A DNA stretch of 64,000 bases from Lasiodiplodia sp. COLG20. Taxonomy: Eukaryota; Ascomycota; Dothideomycetes; Botryosphaeriales; Botryosphaeriaceae. Both the position numbers and the translations under genes were made by a program. Positions 42,600-56,932 of the stretch are shown here, piece after piece (position 1 is the stretch's first letter; the number at the start of each line of letters is the position of its first letter). The stretch is taken from NCBI GenBank assembly GCA_009801085.1, contig VNWV01000002.1, positions 4,914,184-4,978,183 of the forward strand, in the 5' to 3' direction. The notes beneath the pieces were generated by a model. It was given only the letters and a program-made list of their open reading frames with translations. It ran no database searches and was not told where the DNA came from.

Positions 42600-44999
42600 A
42601 TGGAAGATTACGCCACAACCAACAGTGCGGCCAGCAACTACGAGATTGTCACGGGCTTTTGGACCAACTGGTCCCGTGGATTGGTCTTCGGACAAACTCT
42701 CACTCTCACACGGCGGGATGGAGATCTTCTCATCGCTTTCATTGCACTCTTTGTCACCATTGTCGGCACAAGCTTCTGGAGGATCGTATGCTTCGGACTC
42801 CACACCACCTTCTCCACCGACTCTACCCGCGATGGCGTCTACCACCAACGCCAGGCCATCCTGCGCAACTCTGCGAATGGAGCAAGTGGGCTATGCCGCT
42901 TCGCAAGCGCCATGTGGGCGTGGCGGAACCGAGACTCCAAGCCATTCCGTCGGATAGGCCCCCTCATCGTCTTCACCACACTCTTCATATTCGCCTTCGG
43001 CGTGGCCTCCGGCTTCTCATCTAAGGTCTCGACGGGCGTCGGCAACGAGGTGCTCATCCAGACGCCTGACTTCGGCATCAGCGTAGGGAAGAACCTCACG
43101 TGGGCACAGACGCTCAAAATCTGGTATCCTCTGTACTCGCGCACCGTGCTGTCGCATTCGACGTACGCACAGCAGTGCTACACGAACGACACGAGCACGG
43201 CCAACTGCAACAAGTACGTCAAGCCAAGGTTGGACGCCCGCATTCAGCGCAACGCGTCGTGTCCCTTCGACGCCGACATGTGCATGCTCCCCGACCAGAA
43301 CGTCTTGCTCGACACTGGACTGTTGGACTTTAACGACGACTTTGGCGTGAACCTCCCTCCGAAGTGGCGCTTCCAATACCGACAAACCATGCACTGTGCA
43401 CCGATCGTGACGGACGGCTACAAGGAAGCCTTTCCGGAGAAGAATGAGACGTGGTACGGTGATGAAGACCGGACTTGGAAGAAACCGGCGCACACGGTGT
43501 ACTACTACGGCCAGGCGCCGTTCGAGAACGTGACAAACGCGACTTACGAATATCAGACGGACATTCCGGATATGACCGTGAAGCTGAACACCGCGCCGGC
43601 GTTCTACAGCCTCGGGTGAGTAGACCTGACATTTGTTTAGCTGGCGATCACTGATGCCGTGGCTCCAAGGACACGTCAGGTATATGGATCCAACGGAACT
43701 GTAATGCCTGACTCCGCATTTGATCCCATGCCTGCTCTCCGGCGTCCAGACGCGGACATGGTGCTCGTATTCCTCTCAGCCAACGAGATTGCCTACATCG
43801 GCCCTGTGAACGACCCCTGGTACTCAGCGAACGCGAAATATTCCCAGGTGAAAGAATACGAGAACGAGCACCCAGGGAAAATATGGACGTACTACAGAGA
43901 CGAGCCGGCGTCGGTGCTCGGCTGCGTGATACAAAAGCAAATCTGCAACCCGCGCATGGCGGAGGACAAGCGCTGTACGCCATTGGGACCGACCGCAGAC
44001 CTGTCCCAGAACCTCGAAACGATCGTCGAGGGCGACGGCGAGGCGTGGTGGCTGAAGCAACTGACCAAGCTGCTCCTCGTCACACTACCAGAGCTCTGGG
44101 ACATTATCAACACACTGGGTAGCTCGTCGCTGAGCGCGTCGTTCAGCCTCACGAACGGCGTGCAGGCGGTGTTGCCGTCAGATCAGTGGCAGCGCGATGT
44201 CGAGCGGTGGCACTCGATCATGATGGCGACCCTGCAGGGCAGTGCTGTTGAGGTAGCCGAGGGCCCGTCGGCGCCTGAGTTGCGTGCGGAGTTGCAGAAA
44301 CCGACGAACAGTTGGGAAAGGGCGCTTTGCAGACGTCAGGTAGGTTTTGTTCCATTATCTTGAAGGGTGACTTTTGACCCTGCTGACTCTTCGCTCCAAC
44401 AGAAAATTCTCTCCACCGCCCACAGCAATTTCTCCGTCTTCGGTCTCGCTTTCATATTCGTGACCGGCGGCCTCGCGATTCTCGTTTCCTGGCTTCTTGA
44501 GCCCATCATCGCTTTCGTCCAGCAACGCCGTAAGCTCGACTCGTACTCGCGCCTTGAGTGGTGCGCCAACGAGACGCTTCAGCTGCAACGGCTGGCGCAT
44601 GAGGAGCTCGGCATGGGGACCTGGTCGAAGTGCGATGGGGACGTGCCGGTGACGGAGAAAGGGGAACGGCTAGCGGTGCTGGATCTGACAGACGTGACGC
44701 ATCCAAGGCTGATAGCGAGGCCGATGGGATGGGAGGAAATTGTGGCCCAAGGACCTGTCGGAAGCACGGTAGAGACCAAGGACACGGGGAGCAGCACGGA
44801 AAGAGATGATAGCAGCTGTAAGGGGTGCGGTGGGAAAGGGGCGAGAGTCGATGTCGAGGAGATCAACTCGCCTTCGAGTTCGTCTACGTCGGGCAGTGAT
44901 GACCGGCTCACTCTGGCCGAGGCCAGCTCATTATCATCGTCCCTGGACAACCGTCATATAGGCAACTGTCGACTCGAAGATGGGAGAGACGGGACGTAA
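42600..44999 (+). CDS. large membrane protein with extracellular domain, unknown function
   Basis: Three exons fit: 42600-43615, 43670-44339 and 44403-44999 (760 residues), all GT-AG and in phase. I do not recognise a named family, but a second member ends at the right edge of this window. TM1 is near residues 43-66 (LLIAFIALFVTIVGTSFWRI) and TM2 near 119-141 (IGPLIVFTTLFIFAFGVASG). A long loop of about 430 residues follows, with many cysteines and NxS/T sites, suggesting an extracytoplasmic glycosylated domain. TM3 is near 571-600. The cytoplasmic tail carries a conserved LEWCANETLQLQRLAHEELGMGTW segment, then a Ser-rich end. The start was placed at MEDYATTNSAASNYE because hydrophobic and family-like sequence begins soon after it. 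Confidence 0.8.
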
Positions 45000-45117
45000 G
45001 AGTGTGTAGGCAGGAAAGATGAATAACTGTCTGGGGTATCTTAACTTTTGATCGAAATTCCATGCAAGATGATGCTTCCTCAATGACCCACGCCTATTCT
45101 ATGCATTTTCTTTTCAC

Positions 45118-46110
45118 TCATTTCTTCCCCTTCTTCTTTTTCTTCTTCCCAGAACTCCCTCCACCTTCAGCATTCGGCCGTCCCCACTTCTTCGCATGCT
45201 CCGCCTCAAACGCATCCTTCTCCTTCCGAAACAGCAGCATCGTCGCGCGCGCATCCTCCACACTGGAGTGCTCGCCGCCCTGAATCTCAACCCCAAGGTA
45301 CTCCTTCGCCAGCTTCTTCAACGCAGGCGCCTTGCCCATGCTCAACTTCCGAAATGCCGGGTGGCGCGAAGTATCCCGAATATCGCGCTTCGAATGCGAC
45401 AGCATCAACGCGCTCAAATCGTTCTTAATCGCGTGTCCAACGAGTATGCGGCCCTCGAGCAATTCCGCGACGTCGCGCTGCACCTCGGCGAACGGCCGCG
45501 CGTAGCCCGGCCGCAGCAGGGCGGGCGTGATGCCCGAGACGGCGGTGCGGTAGTCGGTGACGGGCAGCTGCGGCAGCACGTACGAGTCGTACAGCTGCGC
45601 GCCGTGGTAGTCGACGACGGACGCGCGCGCCAGCTGCGAGTCCTGGTCCGGCGTCGGCCCCACCCCGACCATCTCGCAGTCCAGCGCCACGTACTTGCCC
45701 GGCGTGATGTCTTGGGTGAGTCCGGCGTTGGGCACGTCCGACGGGTTCGTCGTGGTGCTGGGCAGTGTCGTGGTTGAGCGTGAGGGCAGATTGTATGCGG
45801 CGGCGACGTCGGCGACGGGGATGCCGTGGTCTTCGGCGAAGAGGGCGAGGGTGGCGGAGGGCGGAGCGGTGGAGGAGGAGGAGGTCGGCTTGGAGGAGTC
45901 TTGGGTGGTGGAGAGGAGGGAGCCCATCTTGCGCCTTTTGGATGGGTCTTTCGTGTTGGGTTTCGCGCGCTTGGTGACCTTGTAGGAGTCCTCTTTGGGG
46001 TTCTTGCGGCTGAGAATTGGCTTCTTGTCTTTCGCTTCTTTCTTGGAGCTGCTGCCTTGCAGCTTCTGTTGCAGCTTCTTCCAGTTGCTGGACAGATCCT
46101 TGAGATCCAT
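45118..46110 (-). CDS. REX4: RNA exonuclease 4 (DEDDh 3'-5' exonuclease)
   Basis: A single exon encodes 330 residues. REX4 acts in pre-rRNA processing in the nucleolus. The N-terminal 60 residues are Lys/Ser rich with nuclear-localisation character (MDLKDLSSNWKKLQQKLQGS start, then RKNPK and KRAKPN). The exonuclease domain has the DEDDh set: ALDCEMVGVG with D144 and E146, VGHAIKNDLSAL with D231, and HSSVEDARATM with H281 and D286. The C-terminus is a Lys-rich tail. An in-frame extension upstream to 46380 exists, but the family starts at this Met. It shares a 366-base divergent promoter with ESA1. Confidence 0.93.
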   Translation of the reverse strand: MDLKDLSSNWKKLQQKLQGSSSKKEAKDKKPILSRKNPKEDSYKVTKRAKPNTKDPSKRRKMGSLLSTTQDSSKPTSSSSTAPPSATLALFAEDHGIPVADVAAAYNLPSRSTTTLPSTTTNPSDVPNAGLTQDITPGKYVALDCEMVGVGPTPDQDSQLARASVVDYHGAQLYDSYVLPQLPVTDYRTAVSGITPALLRPGYARPFAEVQRDVAELLEGRILVGHAIKNDLSALMLSHSKRDIRDTSRHPAFRKLSMGKAPALKKLAKEYLGVEIQGGEHSSVEDARATMLLFRKEKDAFEAEHAKKWGRPNAEGGGSSGKKKKKKGKK

Positions 46111-46476
46111 CGTACAGGATCGCGGTCGCTGCGGGGCGTTCGGGGCAGCGAAGTGAAGACCGGGAAGGGCGTTCCAGTGCGGAGAATCTGGAGAAGCGCT
46201 GCAACAGCAGCAGAGCGCAATGGGCGGAAAACGAGGGTGATGCTGTTGGAGTCGCGTCTCTCGAAACTTTTCGACCGGCAGACGGAATTCGGGATCACGT
46301 GATGGAAAGCTCAGTCGCCGACTCGCCGATCGCCACCGGGAGGCGGTCCGCCAGGCTGGGCTCTGCGGTCGCGCTTTCACGGTCGCGTTTCATCACCAGC
46401 ACGCGCGACCAGAAAAGCGACTGCATCATCGCCCTTTCATCGCCCATAATCCTCAGCTTGCCCTTCGCACCGGTCT
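46111..46476. promoter_or_regulatory. bidirectional promoter of REX4 and ESA1
   Basis: 366 bases between two start codons facing away from each other. No TATA-like element was seen, which is common for housekeeping pairs. Confidence 0.5.
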
Positions 46477-48302
<1,826 letters not shown>

Positions 48303-49023
48303 TCGTAATGCGCTTCGCTACTTTATTATACCTGGTGGCTTGTGGCGAAATGGGGGCTTCGGTGCCTGGTGTTCTTTGTTACGTCCTTTTCATCTCCTTC
48401 ACATCTGATACCCCTTACTATCCAATGGCCATACGTCTTTGCTGTTTGACTTGTTGTCTAATTCTCATTGCGCTCTACAATCAATTATGTGCTCCAGTCG
48501 CATTTTGTATGGCGCGGTGTCGGCCTCCTGTAAGTCATCCAAATGAATCACTTCACTTATTACATGAATGTAGTAATTTCTAGGCTGTACATGAAATTAG
48601 TGCGGAATTCGGAAGAAGAACTTGACGGCAATCGGCAACCTTCATATGTGATGCTCTCTGAAGCACGGCCCAATTGCTTGGTTTGAGGCTGAAGGCTCCA
48701 CCCGACACAGCATCTCGGCAACACTACCACCACTCAAGTCCCTCGGCTGCACCATTCGATGCAGGAACACAAAGGCGATCTAATCGCCATCGCTCCCTTG
48801 CCAAATTTGGTTAATGGGAGTCCAGAATTGCCGAGAGAAGCCTCGTGCCGCGCCAATTCCGCTTGGTGCGCGGGGGCGTTCCGCGGTGTCTTCCCCGCAT
48901 TCTGCAAGACCAATGAGCGGATGTTAGTAAGGACGCAAGCGACCTATAGCCAGCCTCGGGTTTCACAGTCCGCTGAGAAGCTCAACGCATCCCCACAGGC
49001 GCAATGTTTCCGCTGGGAACTTG
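48303..49023. other. spacer, no gene seen
   Basis: 3' region of ESA1 and upstream region of the P450 gene. Short open frames only. Confidence 0.5.
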
Positions 49024-49036
49024 CTATCTATATGAG
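49024..49036 (+). promoter_or_regulatory. TATA-like element upstream of the P450 gene
   Basis: TATCTATATGAGA lies about 70 bases before the P450 ATG. Function is inferred from distance and composition. Confidence 0.3.
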
Positions 49037-49103
49037 AGCTTCCGGCGGTATCCTGCTGGACCAGTCTCTAACCATCACTTCGACCTGACAGCCGTGGCCC
49101 ACC

Positions 49104-50836
49104 ATGATTGCCGACGTGATTGACTTCGTCCAATCGCAGACGCTCGAACACCCCGTTCGCACGATTCTCCTTACGCCAGTCCTCTTTCTCCTGGCCTACG
49201 TCATCTCTCAGGAGTTCGTCCGACTACGAGCCCGCATCCCCGGCTTCTCTGGCCCCACGGGTCTTCCCATAGTCGGCAACATCCACCAGATCCGAGTCAA
49301 CGCGGCCGAGCAGTATCGGCTGTGGAGCAAGCAGTTCGGCCCGGTGTACCAGATCCAGCTGGGAAATGTGCCGGTCATCGTCGTCAACAGCGCCGTGGCG
49401 GCGCGCGACCTGTTCGGCAAGAACAGCCAGGCGCTGTCCAGCCGGCCCGTCTTCCACACGTTCCACAAGGTTGTCAGCAACACGGCCGGCACAACCATCG
49501 GCACCAGCCCCTTCAACGAGAGCCTGAAGCGCCGCCGCAAGGGCGCCGCCTCGGCCCTCAACAAGCCCAGCATCGCCACCTACATCGACCACCTGGACCG
49601 CGAGACGCGCGACTTTGTCAAGGAAGGTCTTGAGTATGGCTCGGGCGGGCTGGCGGGCGTGGACCCGATGCCGATGATCCAGCGGCTGAGCCTGTCGCTG
49701 TCGCTGACGCTCAACTGGGGCACGCGGCTGGGCTCGCGCGACGACCCCATGTTCGCCGAGATCACCGAGGTCGAGGAGGACATCTCGCGCTTCCGCAGCA
49801 CCACGGGCAACCTGCAGGACTACATCCCGCTGCTGCGGCTCAACCCGTTCGACCGCTGGGCCAAGAAGCGCAGCAAGGAGGTGCGCGACCGCCGCGACGT
49901 CTACCTCAACCGCCTCAACGCCGACCTCGACAAGCGCATGGCCGACGGCTCGCACAAGCCGTGCATCCAGGCCAACGTCATCCTCGACAAGGAGGCGTCG
50001 CTGAACAAGGAAGAGCTGACGTCCATCTCGCTGACCATGCTGTCCGGCGGCCTCGACACCATCACCACCCTCGTCCAGTGGAGCGTCGGCCTGCTGGCCC
50101 AGCGCTCGGACATCCAGCAGAAGGCCATCGACGAGATCAGGAAGGTGTATCCGGCCGACGCCGACCCGCTGTGCGACCCGCTGGACGAGGGCAAGGTCGA
50201 GTACGTCGCGGCGCTGGTGCGCGAGTGCCTGCGTTACTTTTGCGTGCTGCGCCTGGCGCTGCCGCGCGCCACCGTCAAGGACGTCCACTACGAGGGCAAG
50301 CTGATCCCGGCCGGCACCACCATCTTCCTCAACGCGTGGGCGTGCAACATGGGTAAGTGATATATATTCCCCCCCTCCCCCCCTTTTCAGCTATACTAAC
50401 GCAGCAAACAACAACAATAGACCCAGACGTCTGGACCGACCCCACCACCTTCCGGCCGGAGCGCTGGCTCGAGCAGCCCGACGCCCCGCTCTTCACGTAC
50501 GGCCTCGGCTACCGCATGTGCGCCGGCTCGCTGCTGGCCAACCGCGAGCTGTACCTCATCTTCCTGCGCACCCTCAACTCGTTCGAGATCCTGCCCCAAC
50601 CGGCTACCACCTCTTCCTCTTCCGAAAAGAGCTCCAACAACGTCGTGCTCGACCCCCACGGCCACCCCGTCCCGTGGGCCAAGGACGTCGATATCCATCC
50701 CGTCAGCGGCAGTGCGGACCCGACGAGTTTGGTCACGATGAGCAGGCATTTTAAGGTCGTGTTTAAGCCGCGCGATGCCGAGGGGTTGGCGAGGGCGATT
50801 GAGAGGAATGTGAGGGTGAAGGGGTCGGGGGATTGA
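49104..50836 (+). CDS. cytochrome P450, CYP504-like (phenylacetate hydroxylase type)
   Basis: Two exons fit: 49104-50352 and 50421-50836 (554 residues), with one GT-AG intron rebuilding AWACNMDPDVW. The N-terminal anchor is near residues 19-35 and is followed by the Pro-rich hinge IPGFSGPTGLPIVGNIHQ. The I-helix is LSGGLDTITTLVQWS, where the usual acidic-Thr pair is present in modified form. The ExxR motif is ECLR near 373. The heme loop is FTYGLGYRMCAGSLLANREL, with Cys near 450. The stretch ECLRYFCVLRLALPRATVKD and the heme loop resemble CYP504 enzymes such as fungal phenylacetate 2-hydroxylase and 3-hydroxyphenylacetate 6-hydroxylase, which feed phenylacetate into homogentisate. A homogentisate pathway cluster is not present here. 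Substrate is inferred from family only. It is convergent with the OYE gene. Confidence 0.88.
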
Positions 50837-51783
50837 GCGGGGGTGATGGGGGTGCGGGGAGGGGTTGTGCTTATGGGTAGGCGGAAAAGCGGGTGGTTTT
50901 TTTTTGTTGTGCTTGATGGAGTTTTTGGGATGATTGAGCGGGATATTGCTGGGCCTGCCATTGGATGGTGGTGCGAGATGGAGCGAGTAAGTGAGGGAAG
51001 TGGCTTTACTGACGATGTGTGGACCATTGAGTATCATCCAACTATATGTTAAACAATATAAAGATATCGAGCTTATCACTGTTGGTTTCTCTAATTGATT
51101 GTGCTCGTGGTGTCGACTCTTTGTGATAAAGAGGAGGTATGTAAACATAACGAAGGATATAAGACAGCTGGATCAAGGAACAACAACGAGCACAATAGCT
51201 AGCCGGAAACGAATCGCTGAAGAGCTGACCTCGCTGGATTGTTGCATTTTTTTATATAGACCTACTCAAACTATTGTTCCATAGCCTATAGCCGCGACTA
51301 AACACTCAACAATGGTTGGTGAACGAAGGAGGTCTACCTCTGGTCAATGCTTCTGCTGAGTTTGACTTCCCTCCAATTCATGTCAGTGAACACAAGCAAC
51401 CCATGCCTCTTTCGATTTATCTTACATACTCTGCATTGAGATACAACTCAGTATTCCATTTAAGCTTATACCATAGCAACAATCGTCTACTTCTCTGCCG
51501 CTGGGTGGCAATCACCTAGATTCGGCGAGGCGATGAAGGAGAGCACCATCACTGGTGAGAGCAGGAATATGGTTCCTTTCTTCCTTAGAAATTCTCTTGT
51601 CACAAACTCGCCGCAAATAAGTCTCTTGCTTTTCCACTCTGGCCACGATGGTTTCTGCACCTGTCTAGCTAAACATTCATCCGCACCGCAGACTGTTGGC
51701 CTGTGTAATTTTTAAATAGGATATCTGTATTCTAATTTCCCATCTATGCTTGCATCTATTATTTTCCTTCTCAATGGTATCAC
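50837..51783. other. convergent spacer, no gene seen
   Basis: About 950 bases between the P450 and OYE stop codons. Open frames are short and AT-rich, with no features. Confidence 0.5.
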
Positions 51784-53102
51784 TTATTCGGCAGCACCGA
51801 ACGTGTTGATCTTCTTGCCCCTCTTTCCTCTACCCATGAACCCCCAGCGGATCTGCTGGGCATTCTCAATCTGAACGTCCAAATCATCGGCCCACGCCCA
51901 CACCAAGCCCGGGTTCTTCTGGAACAAGCGACCCGCAGCGGCGATATCCAGACCCTCCTCGAGCAACTGGTTGGCCAGCTTACCATCGGTGATGGTACCA
52001 ACTGTCGCTACCAGCATCTTGTCGCCAACCCTCTCCTTAATCGCCTTCGCGAAGGGAGCCTGGTGGGCCGGTCCGCCCTTAATCTTCTGCTTGGGATGCT
52101 GACCCCCCGTGCTCACGTCCAGCACATCCACCCCACGCTCCGCCAGGATCTCAGCCAGGCGCACCGTATCGTCCAGCGTCCAGCTCTTCTCAGGCCCAAA
52201 GCCCTCAACCTCCTCAAGCCAGTCCGTCGCCGAGATACGCAGGAACAGCGGCATCGTCTCCGGAATGGCGGCGCGCACCGCATCCACGACCTCAAGCGTC
52301 AGCCTCGTGCGGTTCTCAAACGAGCCGCCATACTTATCCGTCCGGCGGTTCGCCACGGGCGACAAAAACGAATGCAGCAGATACCCATGCGCATTGTGTA
52401 TCTCCACAAAATCAAACCCCGCCTCAACCGCGCGCCTCGCCGCCGCCGCGAACCCCTCGCGCACCTCGTCGATATCCTTCTGCGTCATCTCCCGCGGCAC
52501 GCACACATTCTCGTCATACGCCACCGCGCTCGCGCCCTTCACTTCGTCCTCCCACCCGCCCTCCTCCACCGGCGCCTTCGCCGAAAACGACAGGAACGGC
52601 GCCACCGTGCTGGCCTTGCGCCCCGCGTGCGCCAGCTGGATGCCCAGCTTCTGGTTCTGCGTGTGCGCGAAGTCGACGACGCGTTTCCAGGGTGCGATGT
52701 GCGCGTCTTTCCACAATCCGGGACAGTGCGGCGTGATGCGGCCCTCGGGCAGGACGCCGGTGGCTTCGGCGAGCGAGATGCCCGGCCCGCGCGAGATGAT
52801 GCCGCCCAGGTGCGCGGAGTGCCATTCCGCGATGAAGCCGTCGCGGGCGGAGTATTGGCACAGCGGAGACAGCATGATGCGGTTTTGCACGCGCATGCCG
52901 CGGATTTGGAGTGGTTGGAAGAGTTTGGGGATGGGCTTGTTGTCGGGTTGCGGGGAGGCGGCTGTGCCGGCGGGGACGGCTTGCCAGGGCGTGAAGTATT
53001 CGACCTGCGGTGGTGGTGGTTAGTTTGGGGTTGTTTGGGAGGCTGGGGGGAGTGGGTGCTTACGCCTGGCGCGGCAACGTTGACGAGCTCGGTGTTGGTC
53101 AT
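51784..53102 (-). CDS. old yellow enzyme-type NADPH dehydrogenase (FMN)
   Basis: Two exons fit: 53102-53064 and 53004-51784 (419 residues), joined by a 59-base GT-AG intron. A TIM-barrel ene-reductase of the YqjM/NamA-like class, as shown by SPLCQYSARDGFIAEWHSAH, which carries the class-specific Cys. Other motifs are HAGRKAS, EIHNAHGYLLHSFLSP with the substrate-binding His-Asn, NRRTDKYGGSFENR and the late phosphate-binding part GTITDGKLANQLLEEGLDIAA. It reduces activated C=C bonds with NADPH; the natural substrate is unknown. The first exon (13 codons) is typical for fungal members. A TATA box lies about 70 bases upstream. Confidence 0.92.
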
Positions 53103-53173
53103 GGCGAATGAGTGAAGCAGGCAATTGATGATTGTCGTTGCTGGATGAACAACACAATCGCTGCGGCGTCCGA

Positions 53174-53179
53174 TTTATA
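53174..53179 (-). promoter_or_regulatory. TATA box upstream of the OYE gene
   Basis: TATAAA on the minus strand (within CTATAAATCG), about 72 bases before the ATG. Confidence 0.4.
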
Positions 53180-54482
53180 GGGACGTCAAGACGGAGCAAT
53201 GATTAAGGTTTTGATGATAAATCCGGAAATAAGACTATCATCACGAGAGCCTATGGGATCGCTGCATGGGCAGAGTGGGGGTGAAAGCACATACGCCGCG
53301 TCTATATCCACGCAGCGTGGTACAGAATAATGCCGAAGTTGCCGCGGTTATTGGACGTTCAGGAGCTTGACTGGATGAAAACAGTCCTGAAAACCGTTCA
53401 ATGACGCTCAAATTGGTCCGTTGCTTAGAAATGAGCCTCCACAATGCGGGGACTTTGCCTTATGTGGCATCGCAAACGATGCTATTGGAAAAATTTGCTG
53501 CAGACGCAAGGAGAGCTTGGCTTGATTACCAAGCGATCCACAATAAAACAGCCGACGACCTCCTTTGCCGGGAGTGCTTGCCGTTGCGAAAACGCCTGAA
53601 AACAAAACGATTGCTTGACGAGAATGATGTCTGAAGGCCTCCTATGAACAGAAGACCTAATAGGCAACTCTAATCTGTTCTTATGTGAGAAGCACTTTGT
53701 CTGCAGCTCGCGTTGTCCAATCATGCAGTACCATGCTGGTGATGTGAGGAGCAACCATTAGTGGCACTAGTCTCCGCTAGTGAACCGTACATCTCCGAGA
53801 CTTGCTCGTGCCCCATCTATCCTTTCTCGATGCTTCTGAAAGTCCATAGCTGTTGGAACCGATCCCTCGGCAACTGTCTGGTTCCCTTAAAGCCGAGCGG
53901 CTATCCGTCGGAGATGCGAAGAGAGGAGCGCCAGTGCCGGGGTCATGATAGAGCCTCATGATCGAAGCGTGATGACGCCCCAAGCCATGGCATTGTCTGA
54001 TGCTCCTAATGTAGATCACTTTCGCCTGGTGTGTAAGCAAGCAGTTGGAAGGATGGGTGGGATGGGACGCACGCTGGTCCTACCCGGCGCTATTCCAAAA
54101 GCGGCAACAGTGGATGGCTTCGCCCCACTTTTGGTGCTACTCACCACCACCTTCATGAACATTAGCTTTGAAATGAGCACGTATAACAGACTTCTGCAGG
54201 TCAATTATGCGTCTTGCTGGGTGGTGCCTGGGGATCTCTGACGTATCACTCATCATCGAAAAAAGCCCATGAGCATGATTGAGTAAAAGTATTCAATTGA
54301 ACCGTGAGTTGATGGTGCGGCTTCAGGTATCTAATCATCGCAAGAAAAAGCCACCCCCCTTGACTCCCACAATATGGAATCTGATATAGCGACTGCAATC
54401 CGTCAAGCCTGGTGATGTTCGTGATCCAGCAACAGCAGGCTTCGGCGACTCATTAATGTAATTAGAGTCATTCAAAGCCCAA
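53180..54482. other. spacer, no convincing gene
   Basis: About 1.3 kb. A 77-codon frame at 53401-53634 (charged, ending in KRLKTKRLLDENDV) and a 98-codon frame at 53945-54241 are open but show no domain or signal peptide, and were not called. Confidence 0.45.
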
Positions 54483-54705
54483 TCAGGCCTTGGCATCCAT
54501 TGCGTTGCCCGGGTTGCCAGTGTTTTCGAAAGGCACAACCTCCTTGCCGTTGCTCATAGCAGGAGCAGTGTCACCGGGGTCGGCTTGGAACAGATCAGTT
54601 AGTATGACCCGAAGGAAGAGTACTGCATGAAGGGAACTCACCAATGGGAGCTGCAATGGAGATTCCGAGGAAGGCGAAGAAGACGGCAGCGATGGTGAAC
54701 TTCAT
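54483..54705 (-). CDS. very small secreted protein (54 residues)
   Basis: Two exons, 54705-54642 and 54583-54483, join across a 58-base GT-AG intron; neither exon is long enough to stand out as an open frame. The N-terminus is a near-ideal signal peptide, MKFTIAAVFFAFLGISIAAP, with a likely cut after the AAP region. The mature part is about 33 residues, acidic and polar (ADPGDTAPAMSNGKEVVPFE, then NTGNPGNAMDAKA), with no cysteine and no hydrophobic segment. I know of no family. Small secreted peptides of this kind include signalling peptides, coat components and effectors, but nothing here distinguishes these. The signal peptide plus correct splice sites plus a stop in phase support it. Confidence 0.7.
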
Positions 54706-56932
54706 CGTGACTGGCGTTGACCGTGAATTAAGATGTAGAGATTATCGACAAGAAGAGTTCGGTATCGATGTAGCGAGTCGGCCGGCGACAAAAGGAGTGT
54801 CTTGAGCTTGGCAGAGGTGGACAGAAAGGCAGTGAATGTTGATTAATGCTGAGGAAAGATGAGCTAGCAACTGGAAAACCCTCAGCCTTTTCAACTTGAC
54901 CAGCTTCTTGATGCCCAGATTGAGTTATTGGCGCCACGGGTGGCTGAAAATGGACGTGAGACAGGTCGTGTATGAGCGGCGCTGGCTGAAACTGGCAAAG
55001 CTGGGGGCCTCTCGCCCGGATCGCCTCCTTCCGACCCCGCATAACGACGATCATAGAAGTTCCCCAACCAACATGGCAGGCGAGCTAATCTTGGTCGTGA
55101 ATCTTGGGCGGGCCCGGCGTAGCCGAGAAATTATCTGGGTGCTGGACGCGTCAACATTCGGATGGCGGTAAGCCGTTGTGGCACTGCCCGACAATGCCGC
55201 GCCCATCAGCCCCTCGGATGACGATATATTGCTCCAATCGTAATGTGATCCTACTATTACGTGCTCCTAGGTGTTGCATCTCTCTCATACATGGCCAAGA
55301 TCCATTGGCGGTTGTGATTTCTAAGTAATTCTGCTTCGATTGGTCGTCGGGTAAGTGCTGCCCCGCAATCCACGCGCCATTGTAACCCGGAAATACAGGT
55401 TCGTCCTCACCCATTATCGATGCAGAGATGCCAGGGAATGCGTTACATTTCTCTGTACATCCTAGAGAAAACTATTTTGCAATTAAAATTCAAGCAGAAA
55501 ACTCTTAAAAGCTCTACAACTATGCGGTGAGCGGTTTCGTCAAGCGCAATTTTCGATTTTACAAAACACCTCACAACCCCCTTGGTACTGACTTTAAGCG
55601 CTGAAGCGACAGCACCAGGAAGAAAGGTATATTTATCGCTGCATAATATGCCACGCAGGATGTGTTACCTCTTTCGCTTTTGAGACCTCAGGCCTCCAAC
55701 GACTCTTGGGAGAATTTTCAGGCCAATCGCTCCTGGATGCAACACGTGTGCTGAAGCGACGTTCGAGACTGAGTAATGATGCCAGGCGCCACAGCTTCAG
55801 CTTAGCCCTGCCTAGCGCCCGCCCAGCCTCAGCCTTGCAGTGGCTTCTTACCGCCAGAACAAGTCCATTGGGGTGAAGCAACTCTGACTGTTACAGAACT
55901 CGCTGATCGTAAATGACGCGATGCCGATCAATGACAACTTCACCGAACACTCCGCAAAGCGAGCTGCCATCTTCTTCTAGCGCACGAAGGTTTACATGCA
56001 CCTGAAGCCAACTTGCTGTTTTGTAATGCCGTAATGAGTTTCACCTGATATATACGTGAAAAACCATAGAGAGGAAAAGATTTGGAAAATCCGCACCCTT
56101 GAACAATGTTGTCATGGCCCTGCACACGGCATTCACCGCACCTTCTAGACTGAGTCTGAGACAAAAGCTTCATACCCTTGTCCGTATGATCCCCGCAACA
56201 AGGCGCCCCGCTAGGGTCTGTGACAACACAACCAACAGGGGAGACAAGCATCTATTCAAGCTTAATCTCACACTGGCCTTTCCATACAAATAAGCGCTGC
56301 AGCGTCTTTCCGCCCACAGCCGCATTAAGCGCTACTCAGCTGAACAACAAGTATATGTAGACAACCCTCATAGCCTATGTTGTCGAGGCAGCGAGACGAA
56401 TACTCACAAGACTTGTTCCATGTAATGACCAGGCCATTGCAGATTAATTCTGCAATGGTGAAAGGTATCTTCTTTGCATCATTCATATTACTACGTTGAC
56501 GCAACTGCTGGCAAGCCTTGAGGATGATATTGACACTGCTGGACTCTTGATTCGCCAACCACTCTAGCATTCAGATTCAAAAGTTTGAAGTACGCGAATA
56601 GTAGTGCTGACTGAGCGGGGTGTGATAAGTTGTTCATGTGCAAATGGTGCAGAAGATACTGATGATGGTACCATAAGAGCAAAGACGGCGGCAATGAACA
56701 ACACTTAGTGAGTATAACAGCTAAAGAAATCACATGAAACGGACGTCTGCTCCAAAAGTACGGCTTAACTAGACTAGTAAAAATCTCCTCTGCTGTGCAG
56801 CATAGTGGGGTGATGGTATGTGCGTTGCAGGTGGGATGACAATCAATTCCGCACAGAGGAAGTGGGCAGTATGTAGCCAATAAGAATTGCGGAGGCCGTC
56901 TCATACCATCACTAACTTTGATCGCCAAGACT
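54706..56932. other. long spacer, no gene seen
   Basis: About 2.2 kb without a supported gene on either strand. Open frames are short, and none combines a start, a domain and splice sites. Confidence 0.5.

Noticed and set aside
49224..50288. 354-codon minus-strand open frame in the P450 gene
   Set aside because: Antisense of conserved P450 sequence; biased composition typical of a GC-rich shadow.
49104..53102. phenylacetate degradation cluster
   Set aside because: Only the CYP504-like P450 fits; the convergent OYE reductase is not part of that pathway and no homogentisate genes are present.
53401..54241. short open frames of 77 and 98 codons
   Set aside because: No domain, signal peptide, splice support or conserved pattern visible.
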